This document shows, one piece after another, positions 18,480 through 27,138 of a stretch of 64,000 nt of DNA (positions are counted from its first letter, which is position 1; every line of letters starts with the position of its first letter). A model generated the notes under the pieces. It made no database searches and had not been told where the DNA came from. It saw only the letters and a list, made by a program, of their open reading frames with translations. A program made the translations under genes and the position numbers. Source of the stretch: Paraburkholderia azotifigens (GTDB lineage Bacteria; Pseudomonadota; Gammaproteobacteria; Burkholderiales; Burkholderiaceae); the NCBI RefSeq assembly GCF_007995085.1, contig NZ_VOQS01000003.1, forward strand, positions 1,674,001-1,738,000, given 5' to 3'.

Positions 18480-19655
18480 GGAAGGTCTGAACAACCCGTT
18501 TTCTGCCTGGGATCTCTAACTGGCACGCGCGCAGTGGAATTCGCGTCCTCATTCACGCTGTGTTGAACCGATGCCGGTCGCATCTTGCGCATGGACGCTG
18601 CGCCTTTGGGGGGCGTCTTCGCCCTTCATTTCGCTTTACCGAGCACCCCGCGAGCCAGCCAGAGATTGATCAGCGCGAACTGCGTTTCGATCTGCGCCGT
18701 GTTTTTCGCCAGTCCCCGATACCGCGCCTTCAGATAGCCGAACTGACATTTGAGCACCCGAAACGGGTGCTCAACCTTCGCCCGCACGCCCGCCTTGAGC
18801 CGCTCGACTTTCTCGTAGATTCTGTCCAGCCGCTTGCTTTTGTCCAGCTTTCTTCGCTTGCTCGGCCTCATCGCCACGTGCCACTGGACCGCCCCCGTTT
18901 CGCCTCGCTTCTCGATGCCCACGTAGCCCGCATCGGCAAACGCAACCTGCTCGTCGCCGTGCAACAGTTCATGCGCCACCGTGACGTCGTGAACATTCGC
19001 CGGCGTGCACTTCACGGTATGCACCAGCCCCGACTCCACATCGACTCCGATGTGCGCCTTCATACCGAAGTACCAGCTGCCGCCCTTTTGCGTCTGGCTC
19101 ATCTCGGGGTCTCGCGTGCCAGCCTTCTTCGTCGAACTGGGTGCCGAAATCAGCGTTGCGTCGACCGCCGAGCCCACCTTGAGCATCAGGCCCTTCGCCT
19201 GCAGGATCTCGTTGACCGTCGCCAGCATTCTGGCCGACAGCTCATGGGCCTCAAGCAGGTGCCGGAATCGCAGGATCGTGCTCTCGTCAGGCAGCCGCGT
19301 CATACCCGTGCCCAGCAGCGCGAACTCCCGGTACAGCGGGATGTCGTGCAGCGCCTCCTCCATCGCCGGGTCCGAGAGACTGAACCATTGCTGCAGAAAG
19401 TGAATGCGAAGCATCGTCTGGATCGGAAACGGCGGGCGGCCAGTCTTGCCTTTCGGATAGTGCGGTTCGATGAGCGCAATCAGCTTCTGCCACGGCACCA
19501 CGCGCGTCATCTCATCGAGAAACTCGCGCTTACGGGTGCGCTTCGTCGACAGATCCAGACCAAGACCAAGTTGTGTCATCACGCCACTCCATGAATTCTC
19601 CTGATCCCAGGATAGTCCAACCTCACGTCAACGCCAGGACTTTTGCAGAGATTCC
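18480..19655 (-). mobile_element. IS5-family insertion sequence (1176 bp) with CTTA target duplication
   Basis: The element begins GGAAGGTCTGAACAA (18480) and its other end reads, on the complement, GGAATCTCTGCAAAA. These are imperfect terminal inverted repeats. CTTA flanks it on both sides (18476-18479 and 19656-19659). The uninterrupted sequence is seen in repeat copy B (CTTTGCTTACTTTCTTTGCGG), which proves the insertion point. One intact transposase gene fills most of it. The size is close to IS5 itself. A 3-bp duplication (TTA) with slightly longer ends is an alternative reading. Confidence 0.88.
18626..19582 (-). CDS. IS5-family transposase
   Basis: This is a 318-residue DDE transposase. 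The N-terminal DUF772-type region has KTGRPPFPIQTMLRIHFLQQ and MEEALHDIPLYREFALLG. The catalytic first Asp is in VGSAVDATLI and the second in AFADAGYVG. The third acidic residue lies in the VRAKVEHPFRVLKCQFGYLK segment. YRGLAKNTAQIETQFALINL is diagnostic of the IS5 subgroup. The frame is intact, so the element may still be active. It reads opposite to the flanking plus-strand genes. Confidence 0.93.
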   Translation of the reverse strand: MMTQLGLGLDLSTKRTRKREFLDEMTRVVPWQKLIALIEPHYPKGKTGRPPFPIQTMLRIHFLQQWFSLSDPAMEEALHDIPLYREFALLGTGMTRLPDESTILRFRHLLEAHELSARMLATVNEILQAKGLMLKVGSAVDATLISAPSSTKKAGTRDPEMSQTQKGGSWYFGMKAHIGVDVESGLVHTVKCTPANVHDVTVAHELLHGDEQVAFADAGYVGIEKRGETGAVQWHVAMRPSKRRKLDKSKRLDRIYEKVERLKAGVRAKVEHPFRVLKCQFGYLKARYRGLAKNTAQIETQFALINLWLARGVLGKAK

Positions 19656-19743
19656 CTTACTTTCTTTGCGGCGGCAAAGAAAGTAAGTGCCGCCCCGCAC
19701 AGGGGCAACGCGTGAAGCACCGATACGAAACCGCGGATGCAAC
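19656..19743 (+). repeat. Structured ~650-bp intergenic repeat, copy A, right end
   Basis: This is the distal end of repeat copy A, cut off by the IS5-family insertion. It carries TTTCTTTGC-GGCG-GCAAAGAAA, a hairpin also present at the other end, and GTGCCGCCCCGCACAGGGGC. It ends near GCGGATGC (19743), the inverse of the left terminus. Together with 17915-18479 it makes about 650 bp, the same size as copy B. Confidence 0.75.
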
Positions 19744-19863
19744 CACAAAAAATGCAACCGCGAAAACCGCCACGCCCCGCGAGGACGAAAACCACACTCC
19801 GCGATAAGCTACTGAATCCCCAGGCGTAGCCAAAAAAGCCACTCCACCCCAACCCAAACCCAT

Positions 19864-21333
19864 ATGGACATCCACATCGCCGTAGAAGGCCGCCACGACC
19901 TGGCGGGCCAAATCTACAGGCAACTGCGCGCAGGCATCATCGAAGGCCGTCTGGCAGGCGGCACCCAACTGCCTTCCACCCGTGATCTGGCAACCCAACT
20001 CGGCGTGTCGCGCAAAACCACACTCGATGTCTTCGAGCGCCTGCTCGCCGAAGGCTTCCTCCATGCGCGCGCCGGTTCGGGCACCTTCGTGGCGGAAGGA
20101 TTCCAACGCTTACCCGCGGAACCTCCGGCGCACGCGCGCGCCGCTCACGATGCCCACGCGTCGCCCCATTCCGTCGTCCGCGCGCAGCCCGTCTGGCAGA
20201 CCGTCCCCGATGTGCTCGGGCCGCAGCCGACACCCGGCACGCCGTACGACTTCATCGGCGGTATCACCGACAAAACGCACTTTCCCTTCGATGCCTGGCG
20301 CCGCTGCATCAACCACGCGCTTCGCGTGCAGTCGCGCGGTCGCGGTACCTATCGCGATGCAGCCGGCGAACAGGAGCTGCGCCTCGCGATCTCGCGTTAT
20401 CTCGCGTTCAATCGCGCCGTCGCGAGCAACTGGGAAGACGTCATCGTGACGCAGGGCGCGCAGCATGCGCTCGATCTGATCGCACGCGTGACGCTGCGCC
20501 CCGGCGATGTCGCCGTCATCGAGGATCCGTGCTATCCGCCCGCGCGTGCGTGCCTGACGGCCGTGGGTGCGAAGGTCGCGGCCGTGCCCGTCGATGCCGA
20601 AGGTTTGATCGTGAGCAAGCTGCCGAAGAATGCGCGACTCGTCTACGTGACACCGTCGCATCAGTTTCCCCTCGGCATGCCGATGAGTCTCGCGCGGCGC
20701 GTCGAACTGCTCGAATGGGCGCAACAGCGCGATGCCGTCATCATCGAAGACGACTACGACTGCGAATACCGCTTCGAAGGGCGGCCGATGGAACCGCTCA
20801 AGAGCCTGGACCGCGCAGGCCTCGTCGCGTACGTGGGAACGTTTTCGAAGACCATCTTTCCCGAACTCCGCATCGGATACGTGGTGCCGCCTGCGTCGCT
20901 GTTCGACACGCTGCGCAAGGCGAGACAGATCGGCGACTGGCATGGCTGCTCGCTGACGCAGACGGCGCTGTCCCGTTTCATGCTGAACGGTGACTTCGCC
21001 AAGCATCTGAAGCGGATGCACAAGCTTTACGCCGCACGCCGTGCGTGTCTGCTCGAACATCTGCAAGGCGATCTTTCCCGATGGTTCGATCCGATCGTTC
21101 CGACGGCGGGTATTCACATGGCTGCGCTCCTCAAGACGCCGCTCAGGGAAGCGGACGTGATCGAAGCGGCGCGCGCGGAATCGATTGCATTGCATGGGCT
21201 CGCGCCTTTCCATGTGCGCGCAGATCCGCAGCCGGGGCTGGTATTCGGCTATGGCGGCATCGAAGCCGGGCAGATCGACGCTGCGCTGACGAAGCTCGCG
21301 AAGCTGCTGCCGCTTGTCGAATCAAGGACTTGA
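19864..21333 (+). CDS. MocR/PdxR-type GntR regulator with aminotransferase domain
   Basis: This 489-residue PLP-dependent regulator has an N-terminal winged helix of the GntR family at about residues 8-78 (LAGQIYRQLRAGIIEGRL, LPSTRDLATQLGVSRKTT, AGSGTFVAE). A fold-type I aminotransferase domain extends from about residue 110 to the end. Landmarks are VTQGAQHALDLIARV, IEDPCYPPAR, VIIEDDYDCEYRF and the PLP lysine in YVGTFSKTIFPELRIGYVV. MocR proteins use the inactive aminotransferase domain to sense PLP or a related amine. No obvious target operon (such as pdxST or gabDT) is adjacent. The upstream neighbour is repeat copy A. Confidence 0.92.
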   Translation: MDIHIAVEGRHDLAGQIYRQLRAGIIEGRLAGGTQLPSTRDLATQLGVSRKTTLDVFERLLAEGFLHARAGSGTFVAEGFQRLPAEPPAHARAAHDAHASPHSVVRAQPVWQTVPDVLGPQPTPGTPYDFIGGITDKTHFPFDAWRRCINHALRVQSRGRGTYRDAAGEQELRLAISRYLAFNRAVASNWEDVIVTQGAQHALDLIARVTLRPGDVAVIEDPCYPPARACLTAVGAKVAAVPVDAEGLIVSKLPKNARLVYVTPSHQFPLGMPMSLARRVELLEWAQQRDAVIIEDDYDCEYRFEGRPMEPLKSLDRAGLVAYVGTFSKTIFPELRIGYVVPPASLFDTLRKARQIGDWHGCSLTQTALSRFMLNGDFAKHLKRMHKLYAARRACLLEHLQGDLSRWFDPIVPTAGIHMAALLKTPLREADVIEAARAESIALHGLAPFHVRADPQPGLVFGYGGIEAGQIDAALTKLAKLLPLVESRT

Positions 21334-21672
21334 GCGCGTCTTCGCCGGCTGGATATGTCGTCGTGTAGGGCTTTCCCGACGCTCCCGCAGATGAAGTCGC
21401 TGCCCGATCCGGTGGCGGCGTAGGTATCGCCGCCCGCGCGATACGGTTGAAGATTTGCGCTGGACAGGTGTGTCGAAATCGCCTGGAGATCGCGTTTACC
21501 CCTTAAAAACAGGCTCGAAATGCGCGAGGTAGTCGGCGCCGCGCAACAAACCGTAACCGTTACACACAAAAGATTCGCGCAGAACGCGAAAGCGCTTGTA
21601 GAATCCGGCGTTGAAGCGTGTGCATATCGTGTGCGCTTCACGCAATCAATGACCCTTAGAGGTAGGAGAAAT
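21334..21672. other. 339-bp gap between the MocR gene and the HU gene
   Basis: This should contain the HU promoter and leader. A minus-strand frame across about 21345-21510 reads with a protein-like pattern (ISTHLSSANLQPYRAGGDTY) but has no start and no stop context of its own. It could be a remnant of an unidentified gene. GAAGCG and CGCTTC form a short inverted repeat at about 21612-21638. Confidence 0.4.
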
Positions 21673-22128
21673 ATGGCGACTTCCGCAAAAAAGGTAGCAG
21701 CCAAGAAGGCTGCTACGGTACCGACCAAGAAGGTTGCTGCAAAGAAAGCTGCTGCTCCCGCAAAGAAAGTCACGGCTAAGAAGGTCGCCGTGAAGGCGTC
21801 CGGCGTTCCCTCGCCGATCAAGGACACCTTCACGAAGGCCTCGCTGGCTGCACACGTTGCGGAGCGTGCTGGCGTCGAGCCGAAGTCGGCGAAGGCAGTT
21901 CTGGCTGCACTCGAAGACACGATCCTCGGTTCGGTTCACAAGAAGGGCGCAGGCGAGTTCACGCTGTCGGGTCTTCTGAAGATCGTCGTTCAGGCTGTTC
22001 CGGCGAAGAAGAAGCGCTTCGGCAAGGACCCGTTCACGGGTCAGGACCGCTGGTTCCCGGCGAAGCCGGCAAGCGTGCGGATCAAGGCACGTGCGCTGAA
22101 GAAGCTGAAGGACGCAGCAGCAGCTTAA
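21673..22128 (+). CDS. HU-family DNA-binding protein with lysine-rich N-terminal tail
   Basis: This is a nucleoid protein. The ATG at 21673 follows TAGGAGAAAT, an excellent ribosome binding site, so the longer open frame upstream is rejected. The 151-residue product has an N-terminal tail of about 50 residues made of repeated AAKK/AKKVAAKKA units, like histone H1 tails. An HU/IHF-type domain begins at about residue 55 (PIKDTFTKASLAAHVAERAG, then LLKIVVQAVPAKKKRFGKDP). The C-terminus is again basic. This tailed form is common in Burkholderiales. A strong terminator follows at 22180. Confidence 0.88.
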   Translation: MATSAKKVAAKKAATVPTKKVAAKKAAAPAKKVTAKKVAVKASGVPSPIKDTFTKASLAAHVAERAGVEPKSAKAVLAALEDTILGSVHKKGAGEFTLSGLLKIVVQAVPAKKKRFGKDPFTGQDRWFPAKPASVRIKARALKKLKDAAAA

Positions 22129-22179
22129 GGCGCCTGATGGCGGCGCGAGCTGCTGTTTAACAGGTGTTTTTTGCGCGGT

Positions 22180-22214
22180 CCCCGCATGCGGAAGTGTGCG
22201 GGGATTGTTTTTTT
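22180..22214 (+). terminator. Intrinsic terminator after the HU gene
   Basis: A perfect stem, CCCCGCA (22180-22186) with TGCGGGG (22197-22203), has a 10-base loop and is followed by ATTGTTTTTTT. It lies about 50 bp after the HU stop. It is a classical rho-independent terminator. Confidence 0.85.
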
Positions 22215-23022
22215 GGGTTTTTGTTTGTCTGCGACGCAGTCGCTGTTCCTGGTTTTTTGCTTTTTGCTTTTTGTTTTTTGCTGCGCGGGCATCCGCGTTT
22301 TCGTATCGGTGCTTCAAGCGTTGCCCCTGTGCGGGGCGGCACCTATTTTTCTTTGCAGCGGCAAAGAAAAGTAGGCAAAAGAAAGCCGCTCACACCGCCA
22401 GCCCCTGTCATTGCCCAGGGGCCCCCGACGTCCCCGTCCTTCGTGCGGTAACACAATCTTTCACGTCCGTTGCCAGCGTGCTAACTGCACGCATCCCCCA
22501 CTTCACAATCCCGCGTTACGAATGGCGTTACCAGGAAGTCCACGGCAGCCCAGGTGGCAAACTGTGTGTAGGCCGTCCCGACGGAAATGCACCACTCCGG
22601 ACTGAAAAGCGGGATTGGTGTCGTAGAAGCGCTAATGCAACCGGTGCGACAACCTACACACAGTTTGCCACCTGGGCGGCGCAGACGGATCGCTGCCGAG
22701 GGCTGCGCTATGGGTGACTGGAGTGGGGGATGCGCCTGTTCGAGGCGTTGGCAACACACATGAAATAGCGCGATGCCGTCCGGAGTGCGGGACCCGTAGG
22801 GGGCCCGCAGGCAATGACTAGCATTGGCGGTGTTAGCCCGCTTTCTTTGCTTACTTTCTTTGCGGCGGCAAAGAAAGTAAGTGCTGCCCCGCACAGGGGC
22901 GACGCATGAAGTACCGATACGAAATCGCGGATGCCAGCGCAGCCAGAAGCAAAAAGCAAAAAGCAAAAAGCGAAAAACCAGGAATGGCGACTGCGTCGCA
23001 GACAAACCCAAAGCAAAAAACC
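22207..23022 (-). repeat. Structured ~650-bp intergenic repeat, copy B, inside a larger inverted repeat
   Basis: The core element spans 22288-22935 and is copy A in the opposite orientation. Its right arm matches the left arm of copy A inverted, and the central loop is also inverted. The inner inverted repeat is 24 bp and perfect (22549-22572 with 22653-22676). In this copy the arms read AAACTGTGTG where copy A reads AAACGGTGTG, and the partner arm has changed to match. Outside the core, a 21-bp perfect inverted repeat (22223-22243 with 22987-23007) and GCTTTTT/AAAAAGC tracts extend the palindrome. No convincing gene lies in 22129-23250. Confidence 0.78.
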
Positions 23023-23250
23023 AAAACCACATGCACCGTGTGCGCCAAAACACGCACTGCGGTGGCGCACGCCGCGCCCCCACGCTACGATGACAAGAGC
23101 AAACGAGCGCCATCCTAGTGCGGCAAGACGCACGCGCCCCATCCGCACGGCAAAAAACCAAAAATGGCATAACGCTTGCTTGAACCGTGATTGAAAAACC
23201 GAATGCGCAGCGCATTCGCCTTCTATCCGACAAAAAGAGTGGGGCGTGAC

Positions 23251-24660
23251 ATGCGATGCTATGACGAGATGCGTCATTTCGATGACGCCGTGCGGCCGCA
23301 TTATCAGCGGTTCGAACGCTGGCTCGTGCAGCAGGGCAGCGAAGCAATCGCAAGAAAGCGAGCGGAAGCGGATCTCCTGTTTCGCCGCGTCGGCATCACG
23401 TTTGCCGTCAACGGCGATCTGTCCGGCACGGAGCGGCTCATCCCGTTCGACCTGATTCCTCGCATCATTCCGCGCAGCGAATGGCAGACGCTCGAAGCCG
23501 GCCTCAGGCAGCGCGTCCAGGCGCTCAACCTCTTCATCCACGACGTCTATCACGAACGCAACATCGTGCGCGCCGGCATCGTGCCCGCCGATCAGGTCTA
23601 CACCAACGCGCAATACCGGCCCGAAATGCAGGGCGTCGACGTGCCGCTCGGCGTCTATGCACATATCGCAGGCGTCGACGTCGTGCGCGCCGGTGAGAAC
23701 GGTGAGTTCTACGTGCTCGAAGACAACCTGCGCGTGCCGTCGGGCGTCTCGTACATGCTGGAGAACCGCAAGATGATGATGCGGCTCTTCCCCGAACTGT
23801 TCGTGCAGAACCGCATCGCGCCCGTCGCGCACTATCCCGATCTGCTCCTCGATACGCTGCGCTCGGTGGCGCCCGAAGGCGTCGACGATCCCGTCGTCGT
23901 CGTGCTCACGCCGGGCATGTACAACTCCGCTTACTTCGAGCACACATTCCTCGCGCAGCAGATGGGCGTCGAACTGGTGGAAGGCAAGGATCTCTTCGTC
24001 GACGACAACTACGTGTTCATGCGCACAACGCAAGGGCCGCGCCGCGTCGACGTGATCTATCGCCGCGTCGACGACGACTTTCTCGACCCGCTCGCGTTTC
24101 GCCCCGATTCGGCGCTCGGCGTGCCGGGTCTGCTGACGGCGTATCGGGCGGGGCGCGTCGCGCTCGCGAACGCGATGGGCACGGGCATCGCCGACGACAA
24201 ATCGATCTATCCGTACGTGCCCGACATGATCGAGTTCTATCTGGGCGAGAAGCCCATTCTGAACAACGTGCCGACTTATCAGTGCCGCAAGCCCGACGAC
24301 CTCGCATACACGCTCGCGCATTTGCCCGAACTCGTCGTCAAGGAAGTGCACGGCGCGGGCGGCTACGGGATGCTCGTCGGGCCGGCATCGACATCGGCGG
24401 AGATCGAGGCGTTCCGGCAGCGGCTGATCGAGAAACCTGCGGGCTATATCGCGCAGCCGACGCTCGCGCTGTCCGCGTGCCCGACCTTCGTCGAAGCAGG
24501 CATTGCGCCGCGTCATATCGATCTGCGTCCGTTCGTGCTGTCAGGCAAGACCGTGACGATGTGCGCAGGCGGCCTCACGCGCGTCGCGCTGCAGGAAGGC
24601 TCGCTGGTCGTGAATTCGTCGCAGGGCGGCGGCACGAAGGACACCTGGATGGTCGACTGA
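23251..24660 (+). CDS. Circularly permuted ATP-grasp type 2 family protein
   Basis: This is a putative peptide or amide ligase (DUF404/DUF407, CP_ATPgrasp family). A longer frame opens at a TTG (23191), but the ATG at 23251 gives the family-like start MRCYDEMRHFDDAVRPHYQ and 469 residues. Conserved blocks are ERLIPFDLIPRIIPRSEW, FYVLEDNLRVPSGVSYMLEN, DVIYRRVDDDFLDPLAFRP, VKEVHGAGGYGMLVGP and RHIDLRPFVLSG. It heads a cluster with an alpha-E protein and a transglutaminase, near an Anbu peptidase. That association is well known in bacteria and thought to make or remove a peptide modification. Confidence 0.9.
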   Translation: MRCYDEMRHFDDAVRPHYQRFERWLVQQGSEAIARKRAEADLLFRRVGITFAVNGDLSGTERLIPFDLIPRIIPRSEWQTLEAGLRQRVQALNLFIHDVYHERNIVRAGIVPADQVYTNAQYRPEMQGVDVPLGVYAHIAGVDVVRAGENGEFYVLEDNLRVPSGVSYMLENRKMMMRLFPELFVQNRIAPVAHYPDLLLDTLRSVAPEGVDDPVVVVLTPGMYNSAYFEHTFLAQQMGVELVEGKDLFVDDNYVFMRTTQGPRRVDVIYRRVDDDFLDPLAFRPDSALGVPGLLTAYRAGRVALANAMGTGIADDKSIYPYVPDMIEFYLGEKPILNNVPTYQCRKPDDLAYTLAHLPELVVKEVHGAGGYGMLVGPASTSAEIEAFRQRLIEKPAGYIAQPTLALSACPTFVEAGIAPRHIDLRPFVLSGKTVTMCAGGLTRVALQEGSLVVNSSQGGGTKDTWMVD

Positions 24661-24778
24661 GGACGTTCGACCTTTGTTTCAAAGCATCCGCATCGCACGA
24701 TGCAGAGTCGAAAAACGGGCAACCCGGCGCTTCGCGGCCATTTACGGCCGAAGCGCCCAATCAACACGGAAAGCCGAC

Positions 24779-25729
24779 ATGCTGAGCCGCACCGCCGATC
24801 ATCTGTTCTGGATGGCCCGTTACATGGAGCGTGCCGAGAATACCGCGCGCATGCTCGACATCAACCTGAAGGCGCAATTGCTGCCGCAGACGCCCGAGCA
24901 GGAGGAGCGCGCGCAGCGTTCGGTGTTGCGCATCTCCGAGCTCGATCAGGCGTTTTCGCAGCGTTTCGACGACGCCACGCGCGACAACGTGCTCGCTTTC
25001 ATGATTGCCGATCCGACGAATCCGTCGAGCATTCATTCGTGTCTGCAGGCCGCGCGCGAAAACGCGCGTGCGGTGCGCGGCACGCTTACGACGGAATGGT
25101 GGGAAACGATCAACGACACGTGGCTCGAATTCAACGAGCGCACGGCGCACGGCCAGGTCGCGAGCAATCCCGCCGCGCTGTTCGAATGGGTGAAGTTCCG
25201 CTCGCATCTGTCGCGCGGCGTGACGATCGGCACTGCGCTGCAGGACGATGCGTTCTTCTTCACGCAGCTCGGCACGTTTCTCGAACGCGCGGACAACACG
25301 GCGCGCATTCTCGATGTGCGTTTCGCCGACGCCGAGCCGAATTCGCGCGAGGCCGCACGCCAGCTCGAAGATTTCTATTACTGGACGTCGATTCTCAGCT
25401 CGGTGTCGGCGCTGGAAATCTACCGCAAGGTGTATCGCGATGTCGTGACGCCTGCGCGCGTAGTCGAACTGATGATCCTGAACTCGCAGATGCCGCGTTC
25501 GCTGCTGGCATCGCTCGACGGCGTCTGCGACAACCTCGCGATGCTGCGCACGCAAGGCTCGAATCAATGCGAGCGCTTTGCGGGCAAGCTGCGCGCCGAG
25601 CTGCTTTACTCGGATATCCGGCAGATTTTCGAAGCCGGCCTGCATGCCTGGCTCACGCAGTTTCTCGCGCGCGTTTTCGAACTCGGCAACATGGTCGCGC
25701 GCACGTATCTGATGCTGCCTGTTGCCTGA
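24779..25729 (+). CDS. Alpha-E domain protein (COG2307)
   Basis: This is a helical protein of unknown biochemical role that always travels with the permuted ATP-grasp protein. From the ATG at 24779 it has 316 residues, starting MLSRTADHLFWMARYMERAE, the diagnostic opening of the family. ERADNTARILDVRF near residue 180 repeats the pattern of the first helix. SSVSALEIYRKVYRD and LNSQMPRSLLASLDGVCDNL are other conserved blocks. It follows the ATP-grasp gene by about 120 bp on the same strand and is 13 bp upstream of the transglutaminase. It is presumed to form a complex with both. Confidence 0.9.
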   Translation: MLSRTADHLFWMARYMERAENTARMLDINLKAQLLPQTPEQEERAQRSVLRISELDQAFSQRFDDATRDNVLAFMIADPTNPSSIHSCLQAARENARAVRGTLTTEWWETINDTWLEFNERTAHGQVASNPAALFEWVKFRSHLSRGVTIGTALQDDAFFFTQLGTFLERADNTARILDVRFADAEPNSREAARQLEDFYYWTSILSSVSALEIYRKVYRDVVTPARVVELMILNSQMPRSLLASLDGVCDNLAMLRTQGSNQCERFAGKLRAELLYSDIRQIFEAGLHAWLTQFLARVFELGNMVARTYLMLPVA

Positions 25730-25742
25730 CGGAGTGCCCTTC

Positions 25743-26549
25743 ATGTTTCTGACGATCCGCCACGACACGTTCTACCGCTACGAATCGACGGTCCACTATT
25801 CGATCCAGCAGTTGCGCCTCACGCCGTCGAGCGGTCCTTCCCAGGTCGTGCGGCGCTGGACGCTCGATGCGCCCGGCAAGCTCGATTCGACCTTCGACGC
25901 CTATGGCAACGTGCTGCATACGCTCGTGCTCAACAAGCCGCACGACGAAATCCGCGTGCACGTGTCGGGCGAAATCGACACCTTTGCGCTGATCGACGGC
26001 AGGGTCGGCGACGACGCGGGCGCCATTCCGCTCGAACACTTCACTTGCGCGACGCGCCTGACGGATTGCGATCCTGCGATTCGCGAACTGGCCGCGTCGC
26101 TGCCGTCGCTCGACAAGCCGGCTGCATTGATCGCCCTGGCGGAGAAGATCGTCGATCGCGTGCAATTCGAAACGGGCGCGACGGCTGTGTCGAGCACGGC
26201 GGCGCAAGCCCTCGCGCTAGGCAAGGGCGTCTGCCAGGACCACGCGCATCTGATGCTCGCCTGCTGCCGCGCGCGCGGCGTGCCGGCGCGCTACGTGAGC
26301 GGCTATATCGAACCGGGCGACGTCGAGCATGCGGCGAGTCACGCGTGGGTCGATGTCTGGCTCGCGGGCCTCGGCTGGGTGTCCGTCGACGTCACGCATG
26401 CGGCGTTCGCGAGCGAGATGTACTGCCGGCTCGCGACGGCGCGCGATTACGAAGCGGCTTCACCCGTGCGCGGACGGCGGATCGGAGGGCTGCAGGAGAC
26501 ACTCGATGTGTCCGTGTCGGTGAAGGCACAGGAGCAGGTGTCGCAGTAG
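25743..26549 (+). CDS. Transglutaminase-like cysteine peptidase
   Basis: This 268-residue protein of the COG1305 type starts at the ATG 25743 (MFLTIRHDTFYRYES). An N-terminal beta-sandwich (Bact_transglu_N) spans about 1-85. The papain-like catalytic triad is visible: Cys in GKGVCQDHAHLMLACCRARG, His in AASHAWVDVWLAGLGW and Asp in VDVTHA. It is probably a cytoplasmic peptidase or amidase paired with the upstream ligase. It ends the ATP-grasp/alpha-E/transglutaminase operon, after which come a decayed acyltransferase and the Anbu gene. Confidence 0.9.
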   Translation: MFLTIRHDTFYRYESTVHYSIQQLRLTPSSGPSQVVRRWTLDAPGKLDSTFDAYGNVLHTLVLNKPHDEIRVHVSGEIDTFALIDGRVGDDAGAIPLEHFTCATRLTDCDPAIRELAASLPSLDKPAALIALAEKIVDRVQFETGATAVSSTAAQALALGKGVCQDHAHLMLACCRARGVPARYVSGYIEPGDVEHAASHAWVDVWLAGLGWVSVDVTHAAFASEMYCRLATARDYEAASPVRGRRIGGLQETLDVSVSVKAQEQVSQ

Positions 26550-26596
26550 CTGGCAGGAGCTGTCGTGACTTGCTCCATGGGGTAGGCCGCGGAGAG

Positions 26597-26996
26597 AATC
26601 CAGATGGCGCGTTTTACGCTTTCGGGATCGTTGGAGTCTCCATACTTATTCGCGCGATGCTGTCTATGGTTGCCGGCACGCTTGGAGATGCTGCGAGCGC
26701 GACCATTCCGGGCAGGCTGGACCAGCTCTGTATCGGTATGCTTGCCGCCGTCCTGTATGCCAGGCGCAGAGGTCTCCTCTCGTCACATGTGCTGGTTCCG
26801 CTCGCCGTTGCGATGGTGTTTGCATGGATCGTTTCTCCAACGATCGAAGCCCTGGTTCTAGCTGCGGGGTCGCTGATCTATCTCCAGCAATCGTGACAGC
26901 TGCCGGGCCGGATCGAACGGCCAATTTCGTACATAGGCACAATTAGCCTCTCTATCCAGGCGTGGTACGGGTCCATTCTCGTCATCTTCAGAGATC
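26597..26996 (+). pseudogene. Remnant of an acyltransferase-3 (OafA-like) membrane protein
   Basis: A frame ending at 26896 encodes hydrophobic segments of the OafA type, for example PGRLDQLCIGMLAAVLYARR and VLVPLAVAMVFAWIVSP. There is no start or N-terminal half. After the stop the family resumes in a shifted frame at about 26926: ISYIGTISLSIQAWYGS fits the conserved last-helix block (LGxISYSLYLWHW-like). This is a 5-prime truncated, frameshifted gene fragment lying between the transglutaminase and the Anbu gene. Confidence 0.6.
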
Positions 26997-27081
26997 ATCC
27001 GCAGTTGTTCGCGCCGCCCGTGCCTCGGTTGAAACGCAGCACACAGGATGCAGTACCATTCTCTGAAAGCGTGAACGTCAG

Positions 27082-27114
27082 CCCGTCGCCATCAGCTTTG
27101 GCGACGGGTTTTTT
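27082..27114 (+). terminator. Intrinsic terminator 24 bp before the Anbu start codon
   Basis: CCCGTCGCC (27082-27090) pairs with GGCGACGGG (27100-27108), with a 9-base loop followed by TTTTTT. It may close the remnant transcription unit. Because it is so near the Anbu ATG (27139), it might also act as a leader attenuator. Confidence 0.75.
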
Positions 27115-27138
27115 CTGGGCGATTCGGAGATACGGAAT

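Noticed and set aside
22251..22280. GCTTTTT repeats as a possible CRISPR or tandem repeat array
   Set aside because: They are short homopolymer-rich units inside the palindromic repeat, with no spacers. No CRISPR array or cas gene was seen in the window.
22708..24516. A 602-codon minus-strand frame across repeat B and the ATP-grasp gene
   Set aside because: It is antisense to a conserved enzyme and to non-coding palindromic DNA, and it has no coherent domain.
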